Part shown: one piece after another, positions 55,741 to 64,000 of the stretch
How positions within the stretch are numbered: position 1 is the stretch's first letter
Layout: every line of letters begins with the position of its first letter
Source of the DNA: Schlesneria sp.
GTDB taxonomy: Bacteria; Planctomycetota; Planctomycetia; Planctomycetales; Planctomycetaceae
DNA: 64,000 bases
Assembly: GCA_028291515.1 (NCBI GenBank)
Contig: JAQGHU010000111.1
Span: 23,818-87,817 of the forward strand
Direction: 5' to 3'
Translations under genes and position numbers: made by a program
The notes under the pieces: generated by a model
Told to the model about the DNA's origin: nothing
Seen by the model: only the letters and a program-made list of their open reading frames with translations
Database searches by the model: none

Positions 55741-56370
55741 TTAGAACTGGCTTGCCAGTAAGTAACCGAGCGCAAAAATCGCGCTCCACCCCATCAGACG
55801 AATGGAAGTCGTCACGCGATGATACTTCGCCGCCGAGATGTGCGAATCAATCAGCAGTCCCGCCGCGACTTCATTCTTCAGACCCACCGTTCCCAGTTTC
55901 GCACAATCCGTGATGAACGCGTCGACATCATCCAACGTGTAGGCATAGTGTATTGCGGCGGGATGAAAATGAGCACATCGCCCCAGCGCCGGGTGCTTCC
56001 CGCGACGTCGAAATGGAAGAATGCAACGAAACGCCCAGATGCTCGACAGCACCAGCAGCAACAACCACAACATGTACAGACCCACCACGAGTTTCGTCCA
56101 CCACGCAAAGGGATGAACGAGCTTGTCGTTGTGGAGATAGTCCTTGAGCGAAGGAATCAGCAGCCCGGCCAATCCCCCGCCGACAGTCAGTACCACGGCG
56201 GCCTTCGCGTCGGCAAAACGGATCCACTCCGCGATCACCTGATAGATATCAATCAGGTTTTCCGCTTCCAGCGGCGCGAGAGCTTCCACGGAGAGCGGTG
56301 TTGGCACATGGACATCTGGCGTTGGCAACTTGGCTTCAGCGTCGACCATGCGTGGATCCCGTCTCTTCAT
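55741..56370 (-). CDS. Pycsar-type membrane effector (PycTM/DUF5706-like)
   Basis: 209 residues. Two hydrophobic helices (about 58-76 and 92-120) sit within the pattern of the PycTM family: WIRFADAKAAVVLTVGGGL (D54, K56), the loop with FRRR, then TVGLKNEVAAGLLIDSHISAAKY and a last membrane helix (about 188-207). The order and the D-K pair match effectors that disrupt membranes in Pycsar anti-phage systems on sensing cyclic nucleotides. No cyclase gene is visible in the window. ATG at 56370, with an alternative at 56349. Family call is from pattern recall, not a search. Confidence 0.68.
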   Translation of the reverse strand: MKRRDPRMVDAEAKLPTPDVHVPTPLSVEALAPLEAENLIDIYQVIAEWIRFADAKAAVVLTVGGGLAGLLIPSLKDYLHNDKLVHPFAWWTKLVVGLYMLWLLLLVLSSIWAFRCILPFRRRGKHPALGRCAHFHPAAIHYAYTLDDVDAFITDCAKLGTVGLKNEVAAGLLIDSHISAAKYHRVTTSIRLMGWSAIFALGYLLASQF

Positions 56371-56568
56371 GGGCCATTCCGACTGGCGACCACGTGGTAA
56401 CCAAATCGCGGGCCATGTTATAGTGGCCGAAACTCTTCGTCGAGGAGCACGGTGGATGGACTCCGTTCGAACGAGTTTGTTTCTTTAGTGCAGTGACACA
56501 CTTCGCCAGAAAAAGATCGTTGTTTCCTGGCGAGATTCGTCTTTCATATCGAGCAGAATCGGCCCCAC

Positions 56569-57864
56569 ATGTCGCGTACACTTTTCATCGCCATCATTTT
56601 TCTGGCTGGATCCGCAAAGTTGCAAGCTGATGACGGGCTGCGAGAACGCCTGAAAGACGCCAACGGAAAGCGGTCCGATGTCTGGGTCTACAACGACATT
56701 CGCCAGGCAATGGATGTCGCCAAGCAACAGAATAAACCACTATTTGTGACGTTTCGGTGCGTCCCCTGCAAAGACTGCGCGGCCTTCGACGTCGATGTCG
56801 CCAATGGCAATGACAAGGTGATTGCCCTTGCGCAGGAAAAGTTCGTCTCGGTCCGTCAGGTCGAAATGAAAGGGGTCGATCTGTCACTCTTCCAATTCGA
56901 TCACGACTTGAATTGGGCCGGAATGTTCATCAATGCTGATGGTGTCGTCTATGCCCGCTACGGAACCCAGAGTGCCGAAGGACCAGACGCGTACAACTCA
57001 ATCGAAGGCTTGGTGAACACGATGCACCGAGTCCTGGAACTCCATGCCGCGTATCCCAACAATCTCGCAGAGCTGAAAGGAAAACGCGGAGCTCCTAAGC
57101 CTGCCAGCGACGCATTGGAGTTGCCGGGTCTGCGGAATCCAGAGAAGTACGCCAAGCAAACGGAGCGATCGAACTGTATTCATTGCCACAACATTCATGA
57201 CGCCGAACACCAGCACGCGTTGAACACCGGGACTTATTCGACCGAGATGCTGTGGAAGTATCCCCTGCCCGACAATATCGGATTGAAGATTGATCGTAAG
57301 AGCGGCATTCGGATCGAAAAGGTGATCGCCGACTCAGCCGCCGCGAATGCACGCCTCAAACCGGATGACGAAATCGTGCGCATGAACGGGCAGCGGATGA
57401 CCTCGATCGCTGATATGCAGTGGGTGCTGCACCACCTTCCCAATACCGACACCCAAGTCGAAATCGAGACGAGCGGAGCGGGGAAACATATCGTCCCACT
57501 CAAGGCAGGCTGGAAGAAATCCGACTTCTCCTGGCGAGGCTCAATGTGGAACGCACCTCCGCGATTCCAAGCGTGGGCTCCGGTCATCAACGACGAAACC
57601 AAATCCAAGCTCGGCCTTCCTGAGACGGACACGGCCCTGGAAGTCCGCTGGATCAATCGCCAGGGTACTGGCGGTCAGCAAGCTTTCGATGACGGCCTGC
57701 GCGAAAAAGACATCATCATCGCCCTCGCCGACAAACCGCTACGGATGAACACCAAGCAGTTCAACGTCTTCATCAAGCTCAACTACAAAGTCGGCGACAC
57801 CCTGCCACTCACAGTCCTACGCAACGCAGAACGTATCGACTTGAAGATCAAACTTGTCGAATAG
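56569..57864 (+). CDS. Thioredoxin-fold and PDZ protein with CxxCH (Trx7/PDZ type)
   Basis: 431 residues with a signal peptide (about 1-20). A thioredoxin-like domain (about 40-165) carries FRCVPCKDC (Cys64, Cys67, Cys70); in some relatives the first Cys is selenocysteine. A possible haem c motif CIHCH is at 203-207, near other histidines (H210, H214, H216). A PDZ-like domain is at about 240-320 and a second at about 345-431. Exported redox protein of unknown partner. It is followed by the paired dRS3-like repeat. Family name from recall: Trx7/PDZ (seleno)protein. Confidence 0.82.
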   Translation: MSRTLFIAIIFLAGSAKLQADDGLRERLKDANGKRSDVWVYNDIRQAMDVAKQQNKPLFVTFRCVPCKDCAAFDVDVANGNDKVIALAQEKFVSVRQVEMKGVDLSLFQFDHDLNWAGMFINADGVVYARYGTQSAEGPDAYNSIEGLVNTMHRVLELHAAYPNNLAELKGKRGAPKPASDALELPGLRNPEKYAKQTERSNCIHCHNIHDAEHQHALNTGTYSTEMLWKYPLPDNIGLKIDRKSGIRIEKVIADSAAANARLKPDDEIVRMNGQRMTSIADMQWVLHHLPNTDTQVEIETSGAGKHIVPLKAGWKKSDFSWRGSMWNAPPRFQAWAPVINDETKSKLGLPETDTALEVRWINRQGTGGQQAFDDGLREKDIIIALADKPLRMNTKQFNVFIKLNYKVGDTLPLTVLRNAERIDLKIKLVE

Positions 57865-57900
57865 CCTCATTCGCAACGCCTCGTCGCTCGTCTAGTTTTC

Positions 57901-58035
57901 GTCATTCCCGCGCAGGCGGGAATCCAGTCCTATGGCACTGAATCATCACCAACAATCGGGATCGCGCGAGATTCGTCGCTCTTTCATCGATGTCGTCCTC
58001 TTCACTCGCTGGATTCCCGCCTGCGCGGGAATGAC
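57901..58035. repeat. Paired inverted repeat with dRS3-like arms
   Basis: Arms 57901-57927 and 58009-58035 are perfect inverted copies, 27 bp each, 81 bases apart. Each contains ATTCCC-N8-GGGAAT, the dRS3-type core known from Neisseria and other bacteria, itself palindromic. It sits after the Trx/PDZ gene and just before the convergent GH88/GH105-like gene; possible dispersed repeat or transcription end structure. Confidence 0.75.
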
Positions 58036-58077
58036 GGAGGTGGCGGTCGCAAAATATCCGGCCCAGGAATAATCCGG

Positions 58078-59130
58078 TTAAGGCGACGCAGACTCGGCAG
58101 CCAGCCGCTCGACGGCGAACAGCAGCGTCATGGCTCCACCACGATCATCAACCCCGCGGATCGCCTTCCGATGGAGATAGTCCTGCAGCGATTTCTGTGT
58201 GCCGGTCCCTTCGCAGACATCGATCAACTTACCGCCGGGTTGGATACGACCACAGATCGCCTGCCAGGCGCGATCGGCGTGTGGCTGATAAGTCTCGCGA
58301 TCGAGCCACCCTAAAGAGACTCCTCGCTGCAGCGAGAAGCCAATCATCGCGGTGGCGCTAAATTCTTCGTAGGCCTCGGGAACGTCGATCACCTGTCGCC
58401 ACAGGCCGTTCGCGGTTTGCTGTTTCAACAACGCTTCCATGTGACGCCGGAACGCCGTCAACATGTCTCCACGACCGGGATGATCTTGTGGCAGCAACGT
58501 TAAACACCATGCAGTTCCCACAGCCGGAAACCCATTGCCACGTCCCCAAGCCGCATCGCAGAGATGCCCATGCCGATAGAGATGGTCGTCCCGCACTCGC
58601 AAGCGGTGCATTTCGGCGAGGTACTTGACCAACGCATCAAAGTAACGCCTCTCGCCCGTCAACACCCCGGCTTCGCACAGGATCGGGCCACACATGAAGA
58701 CGGCATCGCTCATCTCGTGCGGTCCGGGCAGACGCACTTGCGTCAGACCAGGTTCAAACAACTGATCAGCGGCCAAACGAACAGCGGCGACGCATTGATC
58801 TCGTAATGCCCCTTCAGCGTCATGCGCAACAGTGGCATAGACCAGATGGCCGGCGAACTCGACGTGCGACTTCGGGACAGGGCGTGAAGCCCCCAACAGT
58901 TCAACTACCGATGCTCGCTGCGAGCCATCCTTCGCTAACTCGCCGAACCGCCAGCGATTGCTCACCGCCAGCGCAGGGATATACGTCACACTCTTTAATT
59001 CCCGACCATAAACCTGCAGCAGTTCCCGGGCAACTTCGTTCGGCGAAGAACGCTCGGCCGGTTCAGCCCCCTGCACAACGGAAGTCAACAATCCGCAGGC
59101 AATCAACGTGATGTGGCAGTGGCGGAGCAT
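58078..59130 (-). CDS. GH88/GH105-like unsaturated glycosyl hydrolase, secreted
   Basis: 350 residues from the ATG at 59130 with a signal peptide (about 5-22); the frame to 59247 is not preferred. An alpha/alpha-barrel pattern with the key stretch DAAWGRGNGFPAVGTAW, as in GH105 (YteR) unsaturated rhamnogalacturonyl hydrolases, and the Asp-containing SDAVFMCGPIL block. It should act on oligosaccharides released by polysaccharide lyases. Specificity within GH88/GH105 is open. Convergent with the Trx/PDZ gene. Confidence 0.82.
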   Translation of the reverse strand: MLRHCHITLIACGLLTSVVQGAEPAERSSPNEVARELLQVYGRELKSVTYIPALAVSNRWRFGELAKDGSQRASVVELLGASRPVPKSHVEFAGHLVYATVAHDAEGALRDQCVAAVRLAADQLFEPGLTQVRLPGPHEMSDAVFMCGPILCEAGVLTGERRYFDALVKYLAEMHRLRVRDDHLYRHGHLCDAAWGRGNGFPAVGTAWCLTLLPQDHPGRGDMLTAFRRHMEALLKQQTANGLWRQVIDVPEAYEEFSATAMIGFSLQRGVSLGWLDRETYQPHADRAWQAICGRIQPGGKLIDVCEGTGTQKSLQDYLHRKAIRGVDDRGGAMTLLFAVERLAAESASP

Positions 59131-59257
59131 TGGCAGATCCCCAAGGAGTCCCGCATCACGCGGAACGGCCGCCGTTTTCGATTCGGCCGCTACGACCATT
59201 CGTCGAATGGGAGCGATCAAGAAGTGATAGAAATCATCACCAGACAAGTCAGAAAGA

Positions 59258-59327
59258 GCGGGTGAAGGGAATCGAACCCTCGCCTAAAGCTTGGGAAGCT
59301 TTCATTCTACCATTGAACTACACCCGC
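59258..59327 (-). tRNA. tRNA-Gly (anticodon CCC)
   Basis: 70 nt, minus strand. Acceptor GCGGGTG pairs with CACCCGC, the D-stem is GTTC/GAAT, the anticodon stem AAAGC/GCTTT encloses loop TTCCCAA, and the T-stem GAGGG/CCCTT encloses TTCGAAT. The anticodon CCC (59293-59295) reads GGG. The CCA end is not encoded. Downstream of the GH88/GH105-like gene's upstream region. Confidence 0.95.
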
Positions 59328-59396
59328 GCTGCGGCACTAAAAGTAGCAGGCACTTTCGCGCGGGTCAAGACGGACGAATGGATTGCGGATCGAACC

Positions 59397-62300
59397 TTAC
59401 TTATGAGCGGCCTGCGTCTGCCCTTCGGCCGGCCCGAATCGCAATTCAATGTCGCTGGCTTGCCCTCGCAGCAGGATGCGGCCAACTTCTCCGTCGTAGT
59501 GGGCTGTCAGCAGATGATCGAAACTCAGGTTGTCGCGAAAACCGATCGTTGCACCGGATCGGGAATCGATGACTTCAATCGTCAGGCTCTGCAGCGTGTT
59601 ATTGACGCGGTCCTTGACCAGGCTGATGGTGACCAGGAAGGGAACCTGGCTGTCGGGAAAGTTCAGCAGCGTCCGATAAGGAACGGCTCGCTTCCAAAGC
59701 AGTTCTCCGGTCACTCGATCAAACGCATAAATGTCATCGCGAATCGGCATGCCTCCTGGCATCTGCGTGGTGTTAATTGGCTGGTTCGAATGCGTCGTAG
59801 TGGAAGTCGGGGTCGGGCGTTGCAGGTTGACGTAATAGCGAGAAGTATCCGAGAAGACCCTGATCACGCTGACCGGCAACAACTCAGTCGGCTTCAATTG
59901 CACGGAAAGATTCTTGCGACCGCGCTGAATGTCGAAGATCTTGATTTCACCACCGGGGCCCATGTAGACCAGTTCCCCAGTGCCAGGAACGATGAACGGT
60001 TGCCGAGCGGACTCAGAGACAAACTCACTCACCTCGGGCCCGTCCTTCATCAGGTCGCGGATCTGCAAGCGACGGCCGTCCGGTGTGTCGGCAAACCCCA
60101 CGATAAACCGTCCAAAATCCCCCTGCCATTGACCGGGAATGAAGCTACTTCGAACCGTCGACAGTTTGCGTCCTGTCGCAGTTTCGAAGACTTCGTATGT
60201 CACTTTGCGATCGGAGTTTTGGCCAATGGGACGCTCTGTGATGCGCACAGCCAGCGCGCTGCTGTCGCCCAGCAATTCCAGACGCTGATCGGACGACGGC
60301 ATCGGAATCGCCCGCTGCCATAGCAATGCGCCATCGACAGGATCGACGACATAGACGCGATTTCGCCATGTGAATGAAGCAAACGTGGCCCCCGATGGGC
60401 CTGGCAGGGCCACCGATTTTCGACCCTCAAGCTCCGCAGGTGAATACTTCCAGACGGGCTGCGAATCTCCCAGTTGCAACGTCGACACACCGAGAACTCC
60501 GCCGGGAACTCCAAAGGGGACCAAGTGGCCATCAGGCAGAAACTTCTCTGCGGCCGGCACGCGATGGGCTTGTGCAATCATCAACGACCCCAGAAACATC
60601 TTAGTCCGCTGATCGAATGCAGAGAGGTGGTACTGGTCTTCCAGGTTCACAGTGGACATCACAAACTCGGTCGACGCCCCGGCCCGGAAGTACCGGCCGG
60701 GTGTCGCGACTTCCTGTCGATCAGGGAGGAACTGAGAAGACTCAGTCCCCTTCAGCGGTGTCTGCACCTGTTCAGCAAATTCATACGCGGCCGTTGTCTG
60801 CCGGATTTCCAAGTGATCAACGGGCCATCCGGGCGCACGCGACTGTAGCCAAGCTCGCTTCGCTGGGCGATCGGCACCCATTCGCTCGACATGGATCAGT
60901 CCGGTGAGACCATCGGAGAGATGAACATCGGCGAATTCTGTCGTCAGTGCATTCAATTGCTTCGCAGCATCCAGAGCAAAGCCCGACTTCTCCCACAGCT
61001 CTGCCAATCGCATCGCGGCTTCGGCAGCGACTTCGGGTTGATGATCGTTTCGATTCCGCAGTAGCAGCGTCTCAGAAGCATGCAAAGATCCCTCAGTCGA
61101 AAGCTTTGACGCCAATGTCACGCGCGTCCGCTTCGCGCTGGGCTCGTCGTTGAACACTCGGACGTATCGACCGAGTTCATCGACCGAGAGCGTCCCCTGG
61201 GCGAGAGCCTGATCTTGAAGCAACCGGCGAATGTCACTCCCAAAGCCTTTCCGTTGCGAAGCCGACAACTGCAACCGACACCATACGGTCGGCGAGATGA
61301 TCCAATCGTCTTGGCCAGGAATCGCAGCGCCCAGTACCTGCACGGGCAGGCGAAAAGTGCGTCTGGCGAATGGCATCGATGGCTCGGCCAGATCATTCGC
61401 TCGTGACGCGGCCGCGATCAAAAATCGGAACTGTTCGGTTGGCGAACCGAGTAGTTGGTCGAGGGTCGCCAGATCATCGTTCGAGAAATCAGGCTCATCG
61501 GCGAGGCGCTGGAACAGCAGCTCTTTTAGATCCTTCCGAGCTCGTTCGCGATCGACTGTCGGCAGGTCACTCGCCAAGGCTGCCCGCAGTTGCCGATCTG
61601 CCTCGCGAACCTTACCAATGACGAGATTGGCTTCGGCCATCAGAACACCGTGCTGTCGACCAACGTCTGGTGCCTCTCCTCTGGCCAACACCGCGTCGAC
61701 TTGTGGAAACGCGACAAGACCACGCTGACTGATCGAGTAAACTCGTTCGCGGTCCGCGACAAGATGCCCCAGATCAATCTCACTGCGTAGAACTTTTGTT
61801 CCCTGATCGCGACCCGTCTTGAGATCCAATGACGCCAGGTGGCCGTCGCTCAGCGGAAGCGCATATTGATTCCCCAGGGCAACGCCCCGCCCCGCCGGAA
61901 TTCCGGTCGCAGTCGTCCACATCTCTTTGCCATCTTGCAGCGAAACACTGCGGCAGCTTTGCTTGCCAACGACCAGAATCTGATTGTCTGCGACGGCTCC
62001 GACGAACTCGGCATCGGCACGAGTGATCGACCACAAAATCTTGCCAGTCTGCAGATCGAGACAATGCAATAGCGTGGATCGAGAAGGGAGATAGATGATA
62101 CGCCGATCCGAAATCATGACGTGAGGCATGTACCCAGGATAACCAAGCACCTGCGACCGGGGATTGCCGCGGATCTGCTGACGTTTCAAATCGGGCAAGT
62201 CATCCACAAAGGTCGCCCAGAGCAGATTGAGACGAACCTGATCAATAGCCACCAGTAAGCCGGTATTCGTTGGACAAACAACAATCCCATCCGCACGCGC

Positions 62301-63845
62301 TGGCAGGCAGGCCGTTTCGTGTCGTTCCGGATCAAACTGTTCGAATTGCTCGACGGCACACAGAGGCTGCGTCCAGAGCATTGCTCCCGAATGTGTTTCG
62401 AATCCGCTGAGATGAACTTCGTCATCGTGTTCAGTCAGACAGAGTAATTCGGTCGGCCCCGGAAGCGGTGGACCAAGAAAACTGAACTGGGCAGCTCTAT
62501 CGGGCTGCTTGAAACGTGCGGAAAGACTGCCGTCCTGGACCCAGGCTACGCGACCAGCGTTGGGACCGACCGCATGAACCGCCACTAAGCGATTCAGAAA
62601 TTGGCGGACATAAATGCCGGTATCCTGAACCTCTTCATACGAATCGATGGATTTGCTGTCCACGACGAAGACCAAACGCCCCACGGACGATATCGCCCCC
62701 ATCAACGAATTCTCGCCGAGTGAGTTTTGTGTCCCTTGTCGCGTGGCCGCAAATCCCATCCGACTACGAACCGCGAGTTCGCCGCGACTGACCACTGCCA
62801 AAGGGTTGTAATGACAGGCCATCGACCAATTCGTCGTACCGCGAACCGCGTTCACCGACCGTAGTCCTGTCGCATCGCGAAAAATGATCTGATCGCCGAT
62901 CACCAGTGGGAACGATGCGGGACAGCAAGGCTGATCGACATCCCGTCGATCCCCTTCCCAGCTGCGTAGGAACTCTCTAGTCATCCATGAAGATTGATTG
63001 GCAAAGAAGTCGGTTGACCATGAGGCGATCGGTATCGGTGGACTTCCGTCTACCAGTCGAGTTCGACTCAGATCACCTCCGACCAGGCACCAGTCCGATT
63101 CGCCGGGGTTTAACGTGCGACGATGCTTCTGCAATCGCTGGCGGAACTGTTTCACATCGGCGGTGAGTTCATCAACGCTAACTTCCGTTTGAAGCTCGGC
63201 AGCACCGATCGCCTTCGCGCTCGCTGCCAACGCACGAAATCGGGGAGTAATTCGCGGTCGATGCGCGGGCTCCGCCAAGACTTGCTCAGCCAGCCGAGCT
63301 GCCAGTCCATATTCATTCGCATCCAACCAGTCCGCAATCAGGCGTTCGGATGCCGCATATCCGGCAGGAGTCAGAAAAAAGCGGCGACAGACCTGACGCA
63401 GCTTCTGAATAGAAGCTTCCGATGTCGCATCGTCAAATGCTCGATTCGCATCGACGCCAACCACGGAATCATACTTCCGTCGAACCTCTTCGGTCGCGGA
63501 CTTCAATCGAGCCTCAACAGACAACCGAACTGAGGTCAGATCGTCAGTGAAGGAATCGACTTCCAGATCCAACACCATTTGCGCGACACGCAAGACCTCA
63601 GCGTCGCCGCCAGTTCCAAGTGCATCGACGACTTTGCGAGCGGCGATCGATGCAGGTCGGTTTCGAGTAACACGCTCCAGAGCAGGTGCTACTCGCGTGA
63701 GATCTTGAGAAAAGCAGTCACCACTGAAGGTACTGAATGCTAGCCAGACGAAGCAGATCAGGCGGCCAGCAGATTGGCCTGCTATGCACCCACTTGGCGG
63801 AGTACGATCGGAACATCTCACCCAGCATCCTCCTGGTTGGATCAT
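59397..63845 (-). CDS. Large PQQ-repeat beta-propeller protein (BamB-like)
   Basis: 1482 residues. The N-terminus is Cys-rich (GGCWVRCSD), then a hydrophobic stretch (LICFVWLAFSTFSG, about 29-42) that could be a signal. A helical region (about 50-230) precedes a propeller built of PQQ-like repeats with patterns such as LVVDSKS, DLQTGKILWSI and GTKVLRSEIDLG. A helical middle (about 750-1000) separates it from a second propeller near the C-terminus (DPVDGALLWQRA, DRVTGELLWKRA). Possible large scaffold or outer-membrane-related protein; no catalytic PQQ residues assigned. It starts 24 bases after the 5S terminator. Confidence 0.75.
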   Translation of the reverse strand: MIQPGGCWVRCSDRTPPSGCIAGQSAGRLICFVWLAFSTFSGDCFSQDLTRVAPALERVTRNRPASIAARKVVDALGTGGDAEVLRVAQMVLDLEVDSFTDDLTSVRLSVEARLKSATEEVRRKYDSVVGVDANRAFDDATSEASIQKLRQVCRRFFLTPAGYAASERLIADWLDANEYGLAARLAEQVLAEPAHRPRITPRFRALAASAKAIGAAELQTEVSVDELTADVKQFRQRLQKHRRTLNPGESDWCLVGGDLSRTRLVDGSPPIPIASWSTDFFANQSSWMTREFLRSWEGDRRDVDQPCCPASFPLVIGDQIIFRDATGLRSVNAVRGTTNWSMACHYNPLAVVSRGELAVRSRMGFAATRQGTQNSLGENSLMGAISSVGRLVFVVDSKSIDSYEEVQDTGIYVRQFLNRLVAVHAVGPNAGRVAWVQDGSLSARFKQPDRAAQFSFLGPPLPGPTELLCLTEHDDEVHLSGFETHSGAMLWTQPLCAVEQFEQFDPERHETACLPARADGIVVCPTNTGLLVAIDQVRLNLLWATFVDDLPDLKRQQIRGNPRSQVLGYPGYMPHVMISDRRIIYLPSRSTLLHCLDLQTGKILWSITRADAEFVGAVADNQILVVGKQSCRSVSLQDGKEMWTTATGIPAGRGVALGNQYALPLSDGHLASLDLKTGRDQGTKVLRSEIDLGHLVADRERVYSISQRGLVAFPQVDAVLARGEAPDVGRQHGVLMAEANLVIGKVREADRQLRAALASDLPTVDRERARKDLKELLFQRLADEPDFSNDDLATLDQLLGSPTEQFRFLIAAASRANDLAEPSMPFARRTFRLPVQVLGAAIPGQDDWIISPTVWCRLQLSASQRKGFGSDIRRLLQDQALAQGTLSVDELGRYVRVFNDEPSAKRTRVTLASKLSTEGSLHASETLLLRNRNDHQPEVAAEAAMRLAELWEKSGFALDAAKQLNALTTEFADVHLSDGLTGLIHVERMGADRPAKRAWLQSRAPGWPVDHLEIRQTTAAYEFAEQVQTPLKGTESSQFLPDRQEVATPGRYFRAGASTEFVMSTVNLEDQYHLSAFDQRTKMFLGSLMIAQAHRVPAAEKFLPDGHLVPFGVPGGVLGVSTLQLGDSQPVWKYSPAELEGRKSVALPGPSGATFASFTWRNRVYVVDPVDGALLWQRAIPMPSSDQRLELLGDSSALAVRITERPIGQNSDRKVTYEVFETATGRKLSTVRSSFIPGQWQGDFGRFIVGFADTPDGRRLQIRDLMKDGPEVSEFVSESARQPFIVPGTGELVYMGPGGEIKIFDIQRGRKNLSVQLKPTELLPVSVIRVFSDTSRYYVNLQRPTPTSTTTHSNQPINTTQMPGGMPIRDDIYAFDRVTGELLWKRAVPYRTLLNFPDSQVPFLVTISLVKDRVNNTLQSLTIEVIDSRSGATIGFRDNLSFDHLLTAHYDGEVGRILLRGQASDIELRFGPAEGQTQAAHK

Positions 63846-63867
63846 GCTGAGGATTATACCGTCATCA

Positions 63868-63901
63868 AAGAATAAAAGCGGCTCGCATTACTGCGAGCCG
63901 C
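63868..63901 (-). terminator. Intrinsic terminator of the 5S rRNA gene
   Basis: Stem GCGGCTCGCA (63878-63887) and TGCGAGCCGC (63892-63901), with a four-base loop and a T-rich tract (TTTTATT) on the minus-strand 3' side. It sits just after the 5S end and ends the rRNA transcript. Confidence 0.88.
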
Positions 63902-63909
63902 CTGAAAAA

Positions 63910-64000
63910 GAACCCGGCAACAACCTACTTTCGCGCTGTTTTGCACTATCATCGGCCGCATCAGCTTAACGGTCGTGTTCGGAATGGGAACGGGTGTTTC
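63910..64000 (-). rRNA. rrf: 5S rRNA, 3' part (partial)
   Basis: The last 91 bases of the window read on the minus strand as a 5S rRNA: CCCGTTCCCATTCCGAAC in the conserved loop, then TTAAGCTGATGCGGCC and AAAGTAGGTTGTTGCC near the 3' end. The 5' end lies outside, so the rest of the operon (16S/23S) cannot be assessed. The 3' boundary near 63910 is estimated; 8 bases separate it from the terminator stem. Confidence 0.92.

Noticed and set aside
59130..60323. Long plus-strand frame running across the tRNA-Gly and the 3' end of the propeller gene
   Set aside because: Its sequence contains the translated tRNA arm (VKGIEPSPKAWEAF), a well-known artefact, and it is antisense to the propeller gene.
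1..64000. CRISPR array or insertion sequence
   Set aside because: No regularly spaced direct repeats and no transposase motifs were seen anywhere in the window.

Overview
The window looks like chromosomal DNA of a planctomycete, probably a Planctomycetaceae-type species. The evidence is the gene content: two prepilin-like DUF1559 proteins, three DUF1549/DUF1553 proteins, a twin-arginine DUF1501 protein, DUF1080 domains, a sulfatase, PPC-domain and PQQ-propeller secreted proteins, a Trx/PDZ/CxxCH protein and a short PheT. No phage, plasmid, insertion sequence or CRISPR array was found.

Layout. 1-6281: the tail of an HD-GYP protein, then a leftward set (membrane protein, small unknown protein, metallo-beta-lactamase-fold hydrolase, zinc-ribbon methyltransferase), 6-phosphogluconate dehydrogenase, a Uma2 nuclease-fold protein and a PfkB sugar kinase. 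6282-9819: a DUF1549/DUF1553 protein, a PGPGW membrane protein and a DUF1778/GNAT toxin-antitoxin pair whose genes overlap as GTGA. 9917-14803: a three-gene leftward cassette of an ExbB/TolQ/MotA-like channel protein with a long helical tail and two large ExbD-like partners; one partner keeps the membrane Asp and the other has Ala at the same residue number. 15185-21705: a 1326-aa giant, a 562-aa unknown and a protein with a histone-H1-like tail plus a possible helix-hairpin-helix domain. 21719-30864: secreted DUF1549 and PPC proteins, a degenerate asparagine-synthetase homologue, a VOC protein, a leucine-rich-repeat protein and a DUF1559 protein.

31082-34251 is a tight rightward operon (DUF1559 prepilin-like protein, lipoprotein, two-domain secreted glycosidase-like protein) with a palindromic repeat inside the last gene's signal-peptide region. 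34334-40556: PheT, a cupin, a TraG/VirD4-like ATPase without membrane segments and an unusual LysR-effector-like protein without HTH. 40617-54490 is rich in secreted degradative enzymes (DUF1080, sulfatase, DUF1501 plus cytochrome-type DUF1549/DUF1553 pair, NHL-like propeller, PQQ-type sugar dehydrogenase with PKD, cytochrome and CBM-like parts), interrupted by a MerA-like flavoprotein and a HEPN membrane protein with a zinc ribbon. 54834-64000: an unknown protein, a Pycsar-type membrane effector without a visible cyclase, the Trx/PDZ protein, a GH88/GH105-like hydrolase, tRNA-Gly(CCC), a 1482-aa PQQ-propeller protein and the 3' part of a 5S rRNA gene with its terminator.

The best candidate for an undescribed system is the 9917-14803 cassette, possibly with its divergent 1326-aa neighbour: it has the parts of an ion-driven membrane motor (ExbBD/MotAB/ZorAB type) but with two unequal stator subunits. 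Functions are inferred from reading motifs and length; no database search was run. Start codons are my choice where several were possible, and reasons are given.
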